Source: an uncultured Bacilli bacterium (lineage in GTDB: Bacteria; Bacillota_I; Bacilli_A; RF39; UBA660). Taken from it: DNA of 22,788 nt. The position numbers were made by a program, and so were the translations under genes. The notes below the pieces were generated by a model, which did no database searches, was not told where the DNA came from, and saw only the letters and a program-made list of their open reading frames with translations. The stretch lies in contig CAJTKV010000011.1 of NCBI GenBank assembly GCA_910577075.1, forward strand, positions 31,186-53,973, read 5' to 3'. Shown here piece after piece: positions 1 to 8,606 of this stretch. Each line of letters starts with the position of its first letter. Positions within the stretch are counted from its first letter, which is position 1.

Positions 1-18
1 AATTTGACATTATTTGCC

Positions 19-44
19 AAAAAAAAGATGACTTTTAGTCATCT
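19..44 (-). terminator. Intrinsic terminator of ygjV-truB
   Basis: Read on the minus strand: an 8-bp perfect stem (AGATGACT/AGTCATCT), a 3-nt loop, then a run of eight T. The truB stop codon (39-41) lies inside the stem, so the coding region runs into the terminator. Confidence 0.85.
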
Positions 45-1397
45 CTCTTCTAACATTATAAACATTCTATAGATATCATTATCTTTCTTATAAAGAGCCA
101 CTTCTCTATTTCTTTCTTTAAACAACAAATATTCTTTAGATGAAGCATAGGTTATCTTAGCTCCATTGCGAATTTTTTCGATATCCTCATAATTAGCAAC
201 TACATCCACATCCAAAACATCTGCTACAGATAAATATTTATACTTATTTTTTTCAATATCTTCAATTGTAAAAGCATCCTCAATGGAAAACTTTCCCTGT
301 TTAGTCCTCGTCAATTTCGTCATGGTTGCATAGGTATTTAAATACTCGCCAATATCCCTTATCAAACTCCTAATATAAGTTCCCTTAGACACTAAGCATC
401 TAATGCGCACAATATTGTCCTTAAATTCCAATAGTTCTAATTCCTTAATATCAACCATTCTTTTAGGCAAATCTATCCTTTCATTATTTCGCGCATATTC
501 ATATAATTTGCGACCATTAACTTTAACCGATGAAAAAATGGGAACTTCCTGTTCATATGACTTATTAAAATGATTTATAGCTTTAACTAATTGCTTTTCA
601 CTTATTTTCTTTTTATTTTGTTTTAACACTTTTCCCGAAATATCTAATGTATCCGTTAATAAGCCAAATTGAAATTCTGCAATATATTCTTTGTATGTGC
701 TCATAATACAGTCATTCAACTTCGTATATTTTCCAACAGTAACAATTAAAACCCCTGTGGCAAGCGGATCTAGTGTTCCCGTATGTCCAATTTTTTTAGT
801 CTTTAAAATATGCCCAATTTTATTGACGACATCTCGTGACGTATAACCTGACTGTTTATTTACTACAATTATCTTATTTTTAGAATTATTCTTATTTTTC
901 ACTATTTTCTTTATTGCCATGATGCAAGTAATAATCGTAATAATATTAAAAATAGAAGTAGTAAAAGCTTTTATATAGAGATTATGTATTAGCCATAAGG
1001 CCATATAAAATATTGTCAAAAATTTAAAATTCAAATCACTTTTAGTATTCATGCATATTATGAATATTATATTATTTATCAAAGGTAAATATCCTATTAA
1101 GCCTAAATTATTATACTTAACAGTTAATATTATCGAAATAATTATGATTATCCATTTTATTGGTATAGTTAGTTTATCTTTAACACTAAAAACATTGCGT
1201 ACACAATTGATGAGATTATTGATAAATCCTGAAACACTTCCCAAAATTAAATTGCTTATTGATAGAAAAAATAGTTGCATAGTTTGCGCAATTATGGCAT
1301 TATTCTTATTTTTTAAATAACCACCAATAACCATAAACATTGATCCAACAAAGCCAATTATGTTTCCAATTACAATCATGTTCATACTATCCCTCAT
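39..1397 (-). CDS. truB: Fusion: YgjV-type membrane protein + tRNA pseudouridine(55) synthase TruB
   Basis: 452 aa, one uninterrupted frame. Residues ~7-165 are hydrophobic with several membrane segments and resemble the whole YgjV inner-membrane family (function unknown). After a Lys/Asn-rich linker (~163-175), residues ~176-452 are a complete TruB: VNKQSGYTSRDVV, then GHTGTLDPLATG with catalytic Asp210, the central KGTYIRSL segment and a C-terminal PUA-like tail. TruB isomerises U55 of the tRNA T-loop and is normally soluble. The 1397 start has GAGG 6 nt upstream; a second ATG four codons later is also possible. TruB's own start codon appears lost: the nearest internal ATG (920, residue 160) has no Shine-Dalgarno. 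No terminator is evident between the ABC gene and this one, so they may be co-transcribed. Identity of TruB is sure; YgjV is likely. The fusion is visible directly but could still be an assembly join. Confidence 0.9.
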   Translation of the reverse strand: MRDSMNMIVIGNIIGFVGSMFMVIGGYLKNKNNAIIAQTMQLFFLSISNLILGSVSGFINNLINCVRNVFSVKDKLTIPIKWIIIIISIILTVKYNNLGLIGYLPLINNIIFIICMNTKSDLNFKFLTIFYMALWLIHNLYIKAFTTSIFNIITIITCIMAIKKIVKNKNNSKNKIIVVNKQSGYTSRDVVNKIGHILKTKKIGHTGTLDPLATGVLIVTVGKYTKLNDCIMSTYKEYIAEFQFGLLTDTLDISGKVLKQNKKKISEKQLVKAINHFNKSYEQEVPIFSSVKVNGRKLYEYARNNERIDLPKRMVDIKELELLEFKDNIVRIRCLVSKGTYIRSLIRDIGEYLNTYATMTKLTRTKQGKFSIEDAFTIEDIEKNKYKYLSVADVLDVDVVANYEDIEKIRNGAKITYASSKEYLLFKERNREVALYKKDNDIYRMFIMLEER

Positions 1398-1480
1398 TAA
1401 CTACCTCTATTTTATCACAAATATTAGAAGTTATTGATTTTATTTTTAAAGGACTTGCTTTTTTAACCTAAATAATTAAA

Positions 1481-3109
1481 TCATTTGCAAAGCTTAATAG
1501 TTTCATCAGCTATATCCATTAATTCTTTCTTATGCGTAACGATAATTATCGTATGATTTTCCTTCAATTTATTTAAGACATTAATTACTTGCTTAGTTAT
1601 ATCCATATCTAAACTAGAAGTAATCTCATCAAAGAGAAGAATCTTCGAATCCTTCATAAGCGTTCTAGCAAGGGATAATAATCTCTTTTGCCCACCACTT
1701 ATATTTGTTGAATTTTCACTTATCACAGTATTATAACCCTTAGGTAAATTTTTGATAAACTTATCAATACCCACAAGCTTACAAATTCGCTCTTGCACTC
1801 TTTTATCCTTATTTATTAAATTAAAATTATCGCGAATACTTAAATTAAAAAGATAAGTATCTTGATTAAGCACAGATATATTATTTAAATATGAATCTAA
1901 CTTGATATTCAAGATATTTTTGTTATCTAGATAAATACTTCCCTTACTGGGAAAATATAATCTTAAGATGAGATTTAAAATAGTCGTTTTACCCGAACCA
2001 TTTTCCCCAATTATTGCCGTTATTTTATTGCTATTGATTGTAAAACTAATATTCTTCAAGAGTTTTTTCTCATTATAAGAAAAAGAAACATTTCTAAATT
2101 CGATAACGCCTTCTATATCTTTGATTATCTTATTTTCATATTGAATATTTTGCCCATAATCCAATATCTCTTTAATACGGACAAGAGAGACATTTTCCTC
2201 TTTCATACTTGCCGCACAAGACATGATCGTACTCGATGCCGAAAAGAAGGAGGTGTAATATGATATGATGAGCAAAAGTGTCCCAATACTCATATTATCC
2301 TTAGTAATCGCTATAATGCAATAAATATAAATTGCACATTTGATAAGTTCCAACATAATTTTTAAAAATGTCACACGATAAATATAAAAACGTCGTTTAT
2401 CAAAATAAGCTTGTCCCCATTTTTTATAAATTGCATTATATTTTTTATTTAAGTCACTAGAAAAGTTCATCGTTTTAACATCTTTTAATCCCAATAAAGT
2501 TTGGTTAATCAAACTTATTAGAGAATCATTATGTTTTCTCTGTTCTAAATAATTACTTACACTTTTATTATTTAAATAATTAGAAAGAGTAATATAAACT
2601 ACATTAAGCAACATCACACCTAATGCTAAAACAATACTTATTTTTGAAAAATAGATAAGTATTATAAACCATTTAATAATATTTAAACTAATGGTCAAAA
2701 TATTATCAGCCATTTCTCCAATATTGACGACATCACTTGTCAAACTATTTAATAGTTTTCCTGTCGAAAATGTCTTTTTATATTCTTCATCAAAATCATA
2801 TATTTTGTTTATTACCTGCTTGTATAATGAAATATAATTAGCTTTAAAAAACTTGGCATAAAAATGCATGTCGATAAAAGACAGTAAAGAATTTAAAACA
2901 TTCAAAAAAAGGAGGAGAAAAACACAAACTATAGCGGCAACAAAATAAGAACCTGTCAACTTCTCCGTTATATTGGCAACACATATGGGAATTATTAATT
3001 CCACAATAATATTACATATATACCCAGCATAATATGGATATAATTTTTTCTTATCTTTATGTATAACCGAATAATAATTTTTTAATATATTGCAATACTC
3101 TTTTATCAT
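1481..3109 (-). CDS. ABC exporter, fused membrane and ATPase domains
   Basis: 542 aa. An N-terminal type I exporter membrane domain has about six hydrophobic segments (near 25-45, 55-78, 137-155, 157-176, 247-268, 274-292). The ATPase domain (~335-542) is complete: Walker A GENGSGKTT (368-376), Q-loop Gln416, signature NISGGQ (469-474), Walker B ILLFDE (490-495) and H-loop His526, all intact. It should work as a homodimer, since no partner half-transporter is nearby. The substrate cannot be told from sequence; peptide, lipid or drug export are all possible. The ATG at 3109 has AAGGG 7 nt upstream. It lies just downstream of an AraC/GyrI-like regulator, which suggests drug- or ligand-induced expression (inference). 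A hairpin with a T-run separates the two, so read-through or a separate weak promoter (CATAAT near 3120-3130) must serve it. Confidence 0.9.
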   Translation of the reverse strand: MIKEYCNILKNYYSVIHKDKKKLYPYYAGYICNIIVELIIPICVANITEKLTGSYFVAAIVCVFLLLFLNVLNSLLSFIDMHFYAKFFKANYISLYKQVINKIYDFDEEYKKTFSTGKLLNSLTSDVVNIGEMADNILTISLNIIKWFIILIYFSKISIVLALGVMLLNVVYITLSNYLNNKSVSNYLEQRKHNDSLISLINQTLLGLKDVKTMNFSSDLNKKYNAIYKKWGQAYFDKRRFYIYRVTFLKIMLELIKCAIYIYCIIAITKDNMSIGTLLLIISYYTSFFSASSTIMSCAASMKEENVSLVRIKEILDYGQNIQYENKIIKDIEGVIEFRNVSFSYNEKKLLKNISFTINSNKITAIIGENGSGKTTILNLILRLYFPSKGSIYLDNKNILNIKLDSYLNNISVLNQDTYLFNLSIRDNFNLINKDKRVQERICKLVGIDKFIKNLPKGYNTVISENSTNISGGQKRLLSLARTLMKDSKILLFDEITSSLDMDITKQVINVLNKLKENHTIIIVTHKKELMDIADETIKLCK

Positions 3110-3144
3110 AATACATCCCTTTTAATTATGATATATATTGCAAT

Positions 3145-3180
3145 AAAAAACTTAACATTTTTTAAACAAATTATGTTAAG
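3145..3180 (-). terminator. Terminator or attenuator between regulator and ABC gene
   Basis: Minus-strand stem CTTAACAT/ATGTTAAG (8 bp, 14-nt A/T loop) followed by six T. It contains the regulator's stop codon (3176-3178). The stem is GC-poor and the loop long, so partial read-through into the exporter is plausible. Confidence 0.6.
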
Positions 3181-3955
3181 CTATGGGAATGTATATTTCA
3201 ACTTCATTATCGCGATATATTTCCATTGTTGGCATATCTACATAAGTATAGTTTAATGATTTTATGTACTCACTAATGCCTTTGCGAATACTATTAGAAA
3301 TAAAGTGCGAGGATTCATTTGGAATAGTATATATAAAATACTTTTGCTTTGGTATATGTCTTTTTTTGCTATTGGCAAATGGCTCATCTAATAGACAGTA
3401 ATATTCTGCAATTTCTTCATCACAATAGAGAAAGCCATAACGTGTTTTCTCATTAAACTCGGGAATCATGTTCTTAACCTCTTCCCAAAATGCCTTTGCA
3501 TACTTGTAACTCTGCTCTAAAGGAATTCTCTTGCTTACACCATATAAATTAAATTCGACACTTTGAATTTTATATTCAAGATTATAATCGTTAATACTTT
3601 CACGAAATACTATTCTATTAAACATCTTTAAATTATGATTATTCTTTATATCCTTGGGAGCTATATCAGAAAAATTTTTATAAGAACGCGTAAAAGACGA
3701 AAGTGAACTATAGTGGTATTTTAAAGCAACATCAGTTATTGATTCGCCGTTTAAAATATCATGAGTAGCTAAACTTAGACGGCGGTATCTAATATACTCA
3801 CTTATACTTATTCCCGCAAGACAAGTAAAAATATTTTTTAGCATATTGATATTTAAACCCGACATTCTACTTAAATAGTTAATATCAATTTCCTCTAAAA
3901 TATTTTCTTCAATATAATCAATTATTTTATTTAATTCTTTATAAATATCATACAT
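3176..3955 (-). CDS. AraC-family regulator with GyrI-like effector domain
   Basis: 259 aa. Residues ~5-105 form the two-HTH AraC/XylS DNA-binding domain: a first helix-turn-helix around 24-45, and a second around 73-95 in the characteristic DVALKYHYSSLSSFTRSYK form, followed by APKDIK. Residues ~128-259 resemble the GyrI-like/AraC effector-binding fold (SVEFNLYGVSKRIPLEQ, later KAFWEEV and a C-terminal YIPIA strand). This HTH-first arrangement is typical of Rob/SoxS-like and BmrR-type multidrug sensors. The start at 3955 has TAGG 8 nt upstream. The exporter starts 66 bp downstream of its stop and is the obvious target; the ligand is unknown. No convincing promoter of its own was found between it and the terminator at 3995-4022. 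Confidence 0.88.
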   Translation of the reverse strand: MYDIYKELNKIIDYIEENILEEIDINYLSRMSGLNINMLKNIFTCLAGISISEYIRYRRLSLATHDILNGESITDVALKYHYSSLSSFTRSYKNFSDIAPKDIKNNHNLKMFNRIVFRESINDYNLEYKIQSVEFNLYGVSKRIPLEQSYKYAKAFWEEVKNMIPEFNEKTRYGFLYCDEEIAEYYCLLDEPFANSKKRHIPKQKYFIYTIPNESSHFISNSIRKGISEYIKSLNYTYVDMPTMEIYRDNEVEIYIPIA

Positions 3956-3994
3956 AAGAATGACCTACTTTTTCTTTTCCTTTTTTAAGATATC

Positions 3995-4022
3995 AAAACT
4001 CTAGCACTTTGTCTAGAGTTTT
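3995..4022 (-). terminator. Terminator after the glycine-rich protein gene
   Basis: A perfect 10-bp stem, AAAACTCTAG/CTAGAGTTTT, with an 8-nt loop. The flanking A- and T-tracts make it readable on both strands. It begins 6 nt past the stop codon of the glycine-rich protein gene. The T-tract on the minus strand is short. Confidence 0.7.
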
Positions 4023-4028
4023 ATCTTT

Positions 4029-6032
4029 TTAATCTTCTTCAATTATGGACATCAAGGTGATTTTAGCACGACCATCACCGTTGTTTTGTTGCAGTGTCAT
4101 CTTAGAATCCGTAAAGCTATATGTATGCCCATTATAAGTATACCCGCTTGTAATATAACTTGTACCAGTATAAGAATGTGCTTCGGATCCACCTAGACGA
4201 TTGCCATTGCGTCCATAAATTCCGTATCCACGACCTGATCCTCCTGTACTTGCCATAATGCTCGAAAATTGATCATAAGTATAACTGCGGCTTTGGGCAG
4301 AAGTCTTACCACCATAGTAGCCTCCTCCGCCACCTCCACTAGCAGCATCGCCAATATCGCCAACATTTAAAGTGCTTCTTCCCGTAACCTCACTACTACC
4401 CAAACCTAATTGTCCATTAGATCCTTCGCCATCACGAGAATAAGCTTGATATAAATCTGCTGTCGTATTGTGATAATAACTTAATGGAGTAGCGCCATTA
4501 AATGCTCTTCCAGCACCTACTTTTACGCCGCCGCCCCCACCGGCAGTTATAATTCTCGATAATAAGGATTTATCCGTATTCCATGATGAATGATTAGTAT
4601 CATACCAACTATTCTCGCTAGCCTTAATTAATCTTACATCACTTGCCCCTGATCCATGAGTTGAAGTTGCAACACTATCTATTGTGCGACCACCACTGCC
4701 GCCACCATTAAAGGCGCCTTCTTTTTGCCCTAAATAAATGTAAATTGGTAAATTCTTTTGAAATTCCACGATACCAGAGGCTTTACTTCCACTTGTCGAA
4801 TGACCACGACCATTTATTCCCTGCAAGTTACCTCCGCTGCCAGCCGTATTATCTCCACCAGCACCATATATTTCAATCATATAAGTTCCATTACAAGGTA
4901 CGATAAATTCTTCCCCTTTTCCCGTATAATTAAAATCCCAAGTTTTGCCGACCGGATAAATGCAAACCTCTTTCCAAGAGGCATATAGTACCGTATCTTT
5001 TTTGATGTACACCTTTTGTTCCGGATTTATTGGTTTAGTATACTCTTTATCAAAAAACCAACCGAGAAACTTAAAACCAAATTTAGAAGGAGTTGGTAAA
5101 TCGCCATAGGTTTCACTATAGCGAACATCTTTTTCTGTTTCTATTACCTCACCACCCATTGCATCAAACAATATCTTAAAAGGCTTTTTGGCTAATTCAT
5201 CAACTATTTGGTAGCCATTAGTAAAAGTTATTAATTTACTACTTTGAGTAAAATGTGCACTTGTTAAGGCATTTTTCTTGATTTCATCATTAGTCATCTT
5301 CTTTATTTCATCTTGTGTTTTATTCTCGATTATATAAATATCGTGAAATCCCATATCCAAGTCGTCAAAATGAAGTTCGGCATCCTTGCTCGTAACAATG
5401 TATTTCTTTTGCGAATCTAAAACAACTAACGCTGTATCTGGTAATATAAATCCATCTTGATCGACTAAAAAACGTTGAAACTCATAATCTTCTGGTTTAT
5501 TAAATTCTTCGCTCCCCAAACTATCCCTCTCCTGAGCATCAAATTCTAGTGAACAATTTAAGCCAACTGTTATATTTTGAACAATTGATTTCTTTAAAGT
5601 TACAGTTATCGATCCATTTGCCGAAGAGCGAGCCGGTATAATATCTTCACTTAAAAAATAATCAATATCAATATAATCATCTAGATTAACTTCCGAATCG
5701 GAAAAGGCAACATTATCATATTGACATTCAATACTTACCTTGGCATCATATTGCTTACTAGCATTAGTAACTTCATATTCCAATTTGCTCTGTTCATGTA
5801 AATTTTTCAATTTTTCTATTTCAAAAGTAAGATTTTGACCATCTGTTGATATGGCATGTTTAGAAATATCATTTGAATCTAAATACGCTTTGCTAAGATA
5901 AATGCCAAAATCTCCAACATTAGTAGCAATGGTCGAATCTCCATTAATAATAAGCGTAGTCGTTATAGCAGCAAAGGCAACAGCTAAAAATCCAATAGTA
6001 AAAAATATTATATTTCGTCTTTTTAATCTCAT
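4029..6032 (-). CDS. Secreted or anchored glycine-rich protein with InlB-like B repeat
   Basis: 667 aa. Residues ~8-30 are a single hydrophobic segment after MRLKRR (signal peptide or anchor). Residues ~35-170 form a beta-rich extracellular domain, with a LEYEVTNASKQYDA stretch and Cys103/Cys160, which may pair. Residues ~284-354 match the Listeria-Bacteroides (InlB B) repeat: FDAMGG, then FKFLGWFFDKEYTKPI, ending LYASWKE. Residues ~362-667 are a glycine-rich domain opening with an EFIVPCNGTYMIEIYGAGG segment and carrying repeated GGGGG and GSGG blocks. This resembles the Gly_rich family that includes the animal ALK/LTK-ligand domain. Cys357 and Cys380 bracket its start. There is no LPXTG motif, so attachment would be by the N-terminal segment. 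It has its own promoter and terminator, but the ribosome binding site is weak. Likely a surface adhesin or matrix protein; function not known. Confidence 0.82.
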   Translation of the reverse strand: MRLKRRNIIFFTIGFLAVAFAAITTTLIINGDSTIATNVGDFGIYLSKAYLDSNDISKHAISTDGQNLTFEIEKLKNLHEQSKLEYEVTNASKQYDAKVSIECQYDNVAFSDSEVNLDDYIDIDYFLSEDIIPARSSANGSITVTLKKSIVQNITVGLNCSLEFDAQERDSLGSEEFNKPEDYEFQRFLVDQDGFILPDTALVVLDSQKKYIVTSKDAELHFDDLDMGFHDIYIIENKTQDEIKKMTNDEIKKNALTSAHFTQSSKLITFTNGYQIVDELAKKPFKILFDAMGGEVIETEKDVRYSETYGDLPTPSKFGFKFLGWFFDKEYTKPINPEQKVYIKKDTVLYASWKEVCIYPVGKTWDFNYTGKGEEFIVPCNGTYMIEIYGAGGDNTAGSGGNLQGINGRGHSTSGSKASGIVEFQKNLPIYIYLGQKEGAFNGGGSGGRTIDSVATSTHGSGASDVRLIKASENSWYDTNHSSWNTDKSLLSRIITAGGGGGVKVGAGRAFNGATPLSYYHNTTADLYQAYSRDGEGSNGQLGLGSSEVTGRSTLNVGDIGDAASGGGGGGYYGGKTSAQSRSYTYDQFSSIMASTGGSGRGYGIYGRNGNRLGGSEAHSYTGTSYITSGYTYNGHTYSFTDSKMTLQQNNGDGRAKITLMSIIEED

Positions 6033-6062
6033 ACTTCTACATCTACCATTCTATTCCATAAC

Positions 6063-6091
6063 ATTATAGCAAAGTTATAACTTATTAGCAA
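6063..6091 (-). promoter_or_regulatory. Promoter of the glycine-rich protein gene
   Basis: On the minus strand TTGCTA (6091-6086), 17-bp spacer, perfect TATAAT (6068-6063). The start codon lies about 30 nt downstream. The element sits just after the rbfA terminator and makes the surface-protein gene independent of the nusA operon. Confidence 0.75.
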
Positions 6092-6100
6092 TCTCTTCAC

Positions 6101-6122
6101 AAAAAAAAGGATGTTTAATCCT
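6101..6122 (-). terminator. Terminator of the rimP-nusA-infB-rbfA operon
   Basis: Minus-strand AGGAT/ATCCT (5-bp stem, 5-nt loop) followed by eight T. The stem is short, but the T-run is long. The rbfA stop codon (6115-6117) lies in the loop. Confidence 0.6.
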
Positions 6123-6465
6123 CTTTTTCCTCTTCATGTATTTTATTGATAATTCTTTCGATATTTTGACCATATTCCACTGAATCATCATATATAAATT
6201 TTAATTCAGGCGTATGACGCAACTCGATACGACTGGCAAGCACTGTTCTTAAATATGGCGCTGCAACTTCCAAATTTTCAGCAACAGCTTCTAATGATTC
6301 TTCACCCATGTATGTATAATAAACGCGTGCTAAACCTAAATCACTGGTAACAACACATCCTGTAATAGTAACATGTTTTAGAGTCTCATCTTTTGCCTCT
6401 AGTAACATTATGCTAGAAAGTTCACGAGCTACATCACTAGAAATTCTCTCTATCTTTACACTCAT
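6115..6465 (-). CDS. rbfA: 30S ribosome-binding factor RbfA
   Basis: 116 aa, the usual length. RbfA is a KH-fold protein that binds the immature 30S subunit near the 5' end of 16S rRNA and promotes late maturation. Typical signatures are VKIERISSDVARELSSIM at the N-terminus, the VTSDLGLARVYYTY strand, and RIELRHTPELKFIYDDSVEYG near the end, followed by an acidic tail. The ATG overlaps the infB stop by 4 nt (ATGA), and GAGGT lies 6 nt upstream inside the end of infB, indicating translational coupling. It is the last gene of the operon here. In Bacillus truB follows directly, whereas here the next 4.6 kb hold an accessory block. Confidence 0.96.
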   Translation of the reverse strand: MSVKIERISSDVARELSSIMLLEAKDETLKHVTITGCVVTSDLGLARVYYTYMGEESLEAVAENLEVAAPYLRTVLASRIELRHTPELKFIYDDSVEYGQNIERIINKIHEEEKED

Positions 6466-8588
6466 CTTTTTACCTCAACCATCTCATAAGTTTCGAAGAC
6501 ATCGCCCTCTTTAATATCGTTATATCCCTCAATAGTTATACCACATTCAAAGCCGTGCTTAACTTCTTTAACAGAATCTTTTTCTCTTTGAATTGAAGAT
6601 ATCTTACCTTCATAGATAATGACACCATCGCGGACAATGCGAACACTTGCACCGTTTTTCATAACGCCACTTGTAACCATAACTCCGGCAATAGTTCCCA
6701 CTTTAGAGAATTTGAATAATTTTCTAACTTCACATGAACCCTGTGCTACCTCTTCGTATTCTGGATCTAACATACCTTTCATAGCCTGTTCCATCTCTTC
6801 AACTACTTTATAAATAATTGTATAAAGGCGAATATCAACATTGTACTCTTTAGCTACTTCTTTTGTCTTATTAGAAGGTACTACATTAAAGCCAATAACG
6901 ATGGCATTTGAAGCATTGGCAAGTACTACATCACTTTCCGTTATTGTTCCTATACCACTTCTAACGACCTTAATTTTAACACCTTCGACATCTATTTTCT
7001 CTAAAGAATTCTTAACTGCTTCTTCTGATCCGCGAACATCGCATTTTAAAACGACATTTATTTCCTTTATTCCGGATTGAATTGATGCAAACAATTCATC
7101 TAAACTCAAAGCTTGTTTTTTATTTTTATTCTCTTTAGCTTGAATTGCCCTTTTTCCAGCAATATCTCTTGCCTCATGTTCTGATTCAAAGGCCATGAAT
7201 TTATCGCCAGCTGATGGATTATCAGAAAGTCCCGTTATCTCAACAGGAGTAGATGGTCCAGCTTCAACTATATCGCGTCCTAAATCGTCTTTTAAAGTTC
7301 TGACGCGACCATGAGCAACACCAACAACGATTGGATCTCCCAAGCGAAGGGTTCCATTTTGGATTAAGATACTTGCAACTCCTCCCATATTTTTATCAAT
7401 ACGCGATTCAATTACTGTTCCCGTTGCATATCTATTTGGATTAGCCTTTAATTCAGAAACTTCAGCTATGGCCAAAATAGTCTCTAATAACTTATCAATA
7501 CCTTCTCCTGATTTAGCACTAATGCGAACAAATGGAATAGTTCCACCCCATTCCTCTGGAGTAATGTTTATCTCTACCATCTCTGTCATAATGCGATCTG
7601 GATTGGCATTTGGTTTATCTATTTTATTGATTGCCACTATTATTGGCACATTTGCTGCTAAGGCATGATCAACAGCCTCTTTCGTCTGTGGCATAACTCC
7701 ATCTTCCGCAGAGACAATTATTATGACAATATCCGTTACACTTGCTCCGCGTGCACGCATCTCCGTAAAAGCGGCATGTCCTGGCGTATCTATAAATGAC
7801 AACTTGTTGCCATTATATTCAATTTGATAAGCACCTATATGTTGCGTAATTCCTCCGGCCTCGCCATCGACAACATGGGAATTTCTAATGTAATCAAGAA
7901 GTGTTGTCTTACCATGATCGACATGTCCCATAATTGTTATTACTGGAGGACGTGAAACTAAGTCTTCAGCATTATCAACAATCTCATAATTTTCAAAATT
8001 AGAGATATCTTGCGTTTCTTGTTTCTTTAAGGTCTTATTATAATCAGTTACTAAAATTTCAGCCGTTTCAAAATCAATAGGTTGCGTCAAACTAAGCATT
8101 AATCCCAAAGATACTAACTTTTTAACTAATTCAACACCATCGACATTCATCGCGGTTGCTAACTCTTGAACACTCATGTTCTCCTTATATAAAACAATAG
8201 TTGTATCGATTTCTTCATTCTTATTACTTTGTAACTTCTCTTTATTTTTATACATCTGTTTCTTTTTATTTAGATATTCTTTGCTTTGACTATTTGCTTC
8301 TTTATTCTTCTTAACCTTTTCTTTAGATACAGTATGTGATTTTGTAATAGATTTTATATTATCATCTAACATTAAATCTTCTACTACATCATCTATAGCA
8401 TCGGTTTCTTCAAAGTTAAGTTCAGCATCACTATTAATAAGATTCATACAATTATCCAACATAACTATTGAATTATCATCTAGTTTATCGTCTTTACTAT
8501 TTACCTTTATTCCTAACTCTCTACATTTATTTAGGACATCTTGAACAGTAAAGTTCATATCCTCTGCATAATCTTGAACACTCATCAT
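6462..8588 (-). CDS. infB: Translation initiation factor IF-2
   Basis: 708 aa from the chosen ATG. The frame opens at a GTG at 8597, but AGAGGTG is best spaced (6 nt) for the ATG at 8588; the next ATG at 8585 is also possible. IF-2 is the GTPase that places fMet-tRNA on the 30S subunit and promotes 70S joining. Order: a first small IF2_N module (~1-50), a Lys/Asn-rich linker (~85-125), a second IF2_N module (~128-185), then the G domain with G1 GHVDHGKT (~221-228), DTPGH, NKID and SAK motifs, followed by the beta-barrel and C-terminal fMet-tRNA-binding domains. The N-terminal region is compact compared with enteric IF-2. It lies between ylxR and rbfA; the ylxQ (L7Ae-like) gene found here in Bacillus is absent. 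Confidence 0.97.
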   Translation of the reverse strand: MMSVQDYAEDMNFTVQDVLNKCRELGIKVNSKDDKLDDNSIVMLDNCMNLINSDAELNFEETDAIDDVVEDLMLDDNIKSITKSHTVSKEKVKKNKEANSQSKEYLNKKKQMYKNKEKLQSNKNEEIDTTIVLYKENMSVQELATAMNVDGVELVKKLVSLGLMLSLTQPIDFETAEILVTDYNKTLKKQETQDISNFENYEIVDNAEDLVSRPPVITIMGHVDHGKTTLLDYIRNSHVVDGEAGGITQHIGAYQIEYNGNKLSFIDTPGHAAFTEMRARGASVTDIVIIIVSAEDGVMPQTKEAVDHALAANVPIIVAINKIDKPNANPDRIMTEMVEINITPEEWGGTIPFVRISAKSGEGIDKLLETILAIAEVSELKANPNRYATGTVIESRIDKNMGGVASILIQNGTLRLGDPIVVGVAHGRVRTLKDDLGRDIVEAGPSTPVEITGLSDNPSAGDKFMAFESEHEARDIAGKRAIQAKENKNKKQALSLDELFASIQSGIKEINVVLKCDVRGSEEAVKNSLEKIDVEGVKIKVVRSGIGTITESDVVLANASNAIVIGFNVVPSNKTKEVAKEYNVDIRLYTIIYKVVEEMEQAMKGMLDPEYEEVAQGSCEVRKLFKFSKVGTIAGVMVTSGVMKNGASVRIVRDGVIIYEGKISSIQREKDSVKEVKHGFECGITIEGYNDIKEGDVFETYEMVEVKR

Positions 8589-8606
8589 GAGTACCACCTC
8601 TTTCTT

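Noticed and set aside
918..920. Internal ATG (residue 160) as a separate start for TruB
   Set aside because: No Shine-Dalgarno upstream on the minus strand, and it lies inside the last hydrophobic/basic stretch of the YgjV domain.
1051..1320. 89-aa plus-strand frame inside the YgjV part
   Set aside because: Antisense to a well-supported membrane domain; its hydrophobic composition comes from AT-rich complementarity.
1398..1480. Possible terminator between the ABC gene and ygjV-truB
   Set aside because: Only a 4-bp AT-rich stem can be drawn, which is too weak to call.
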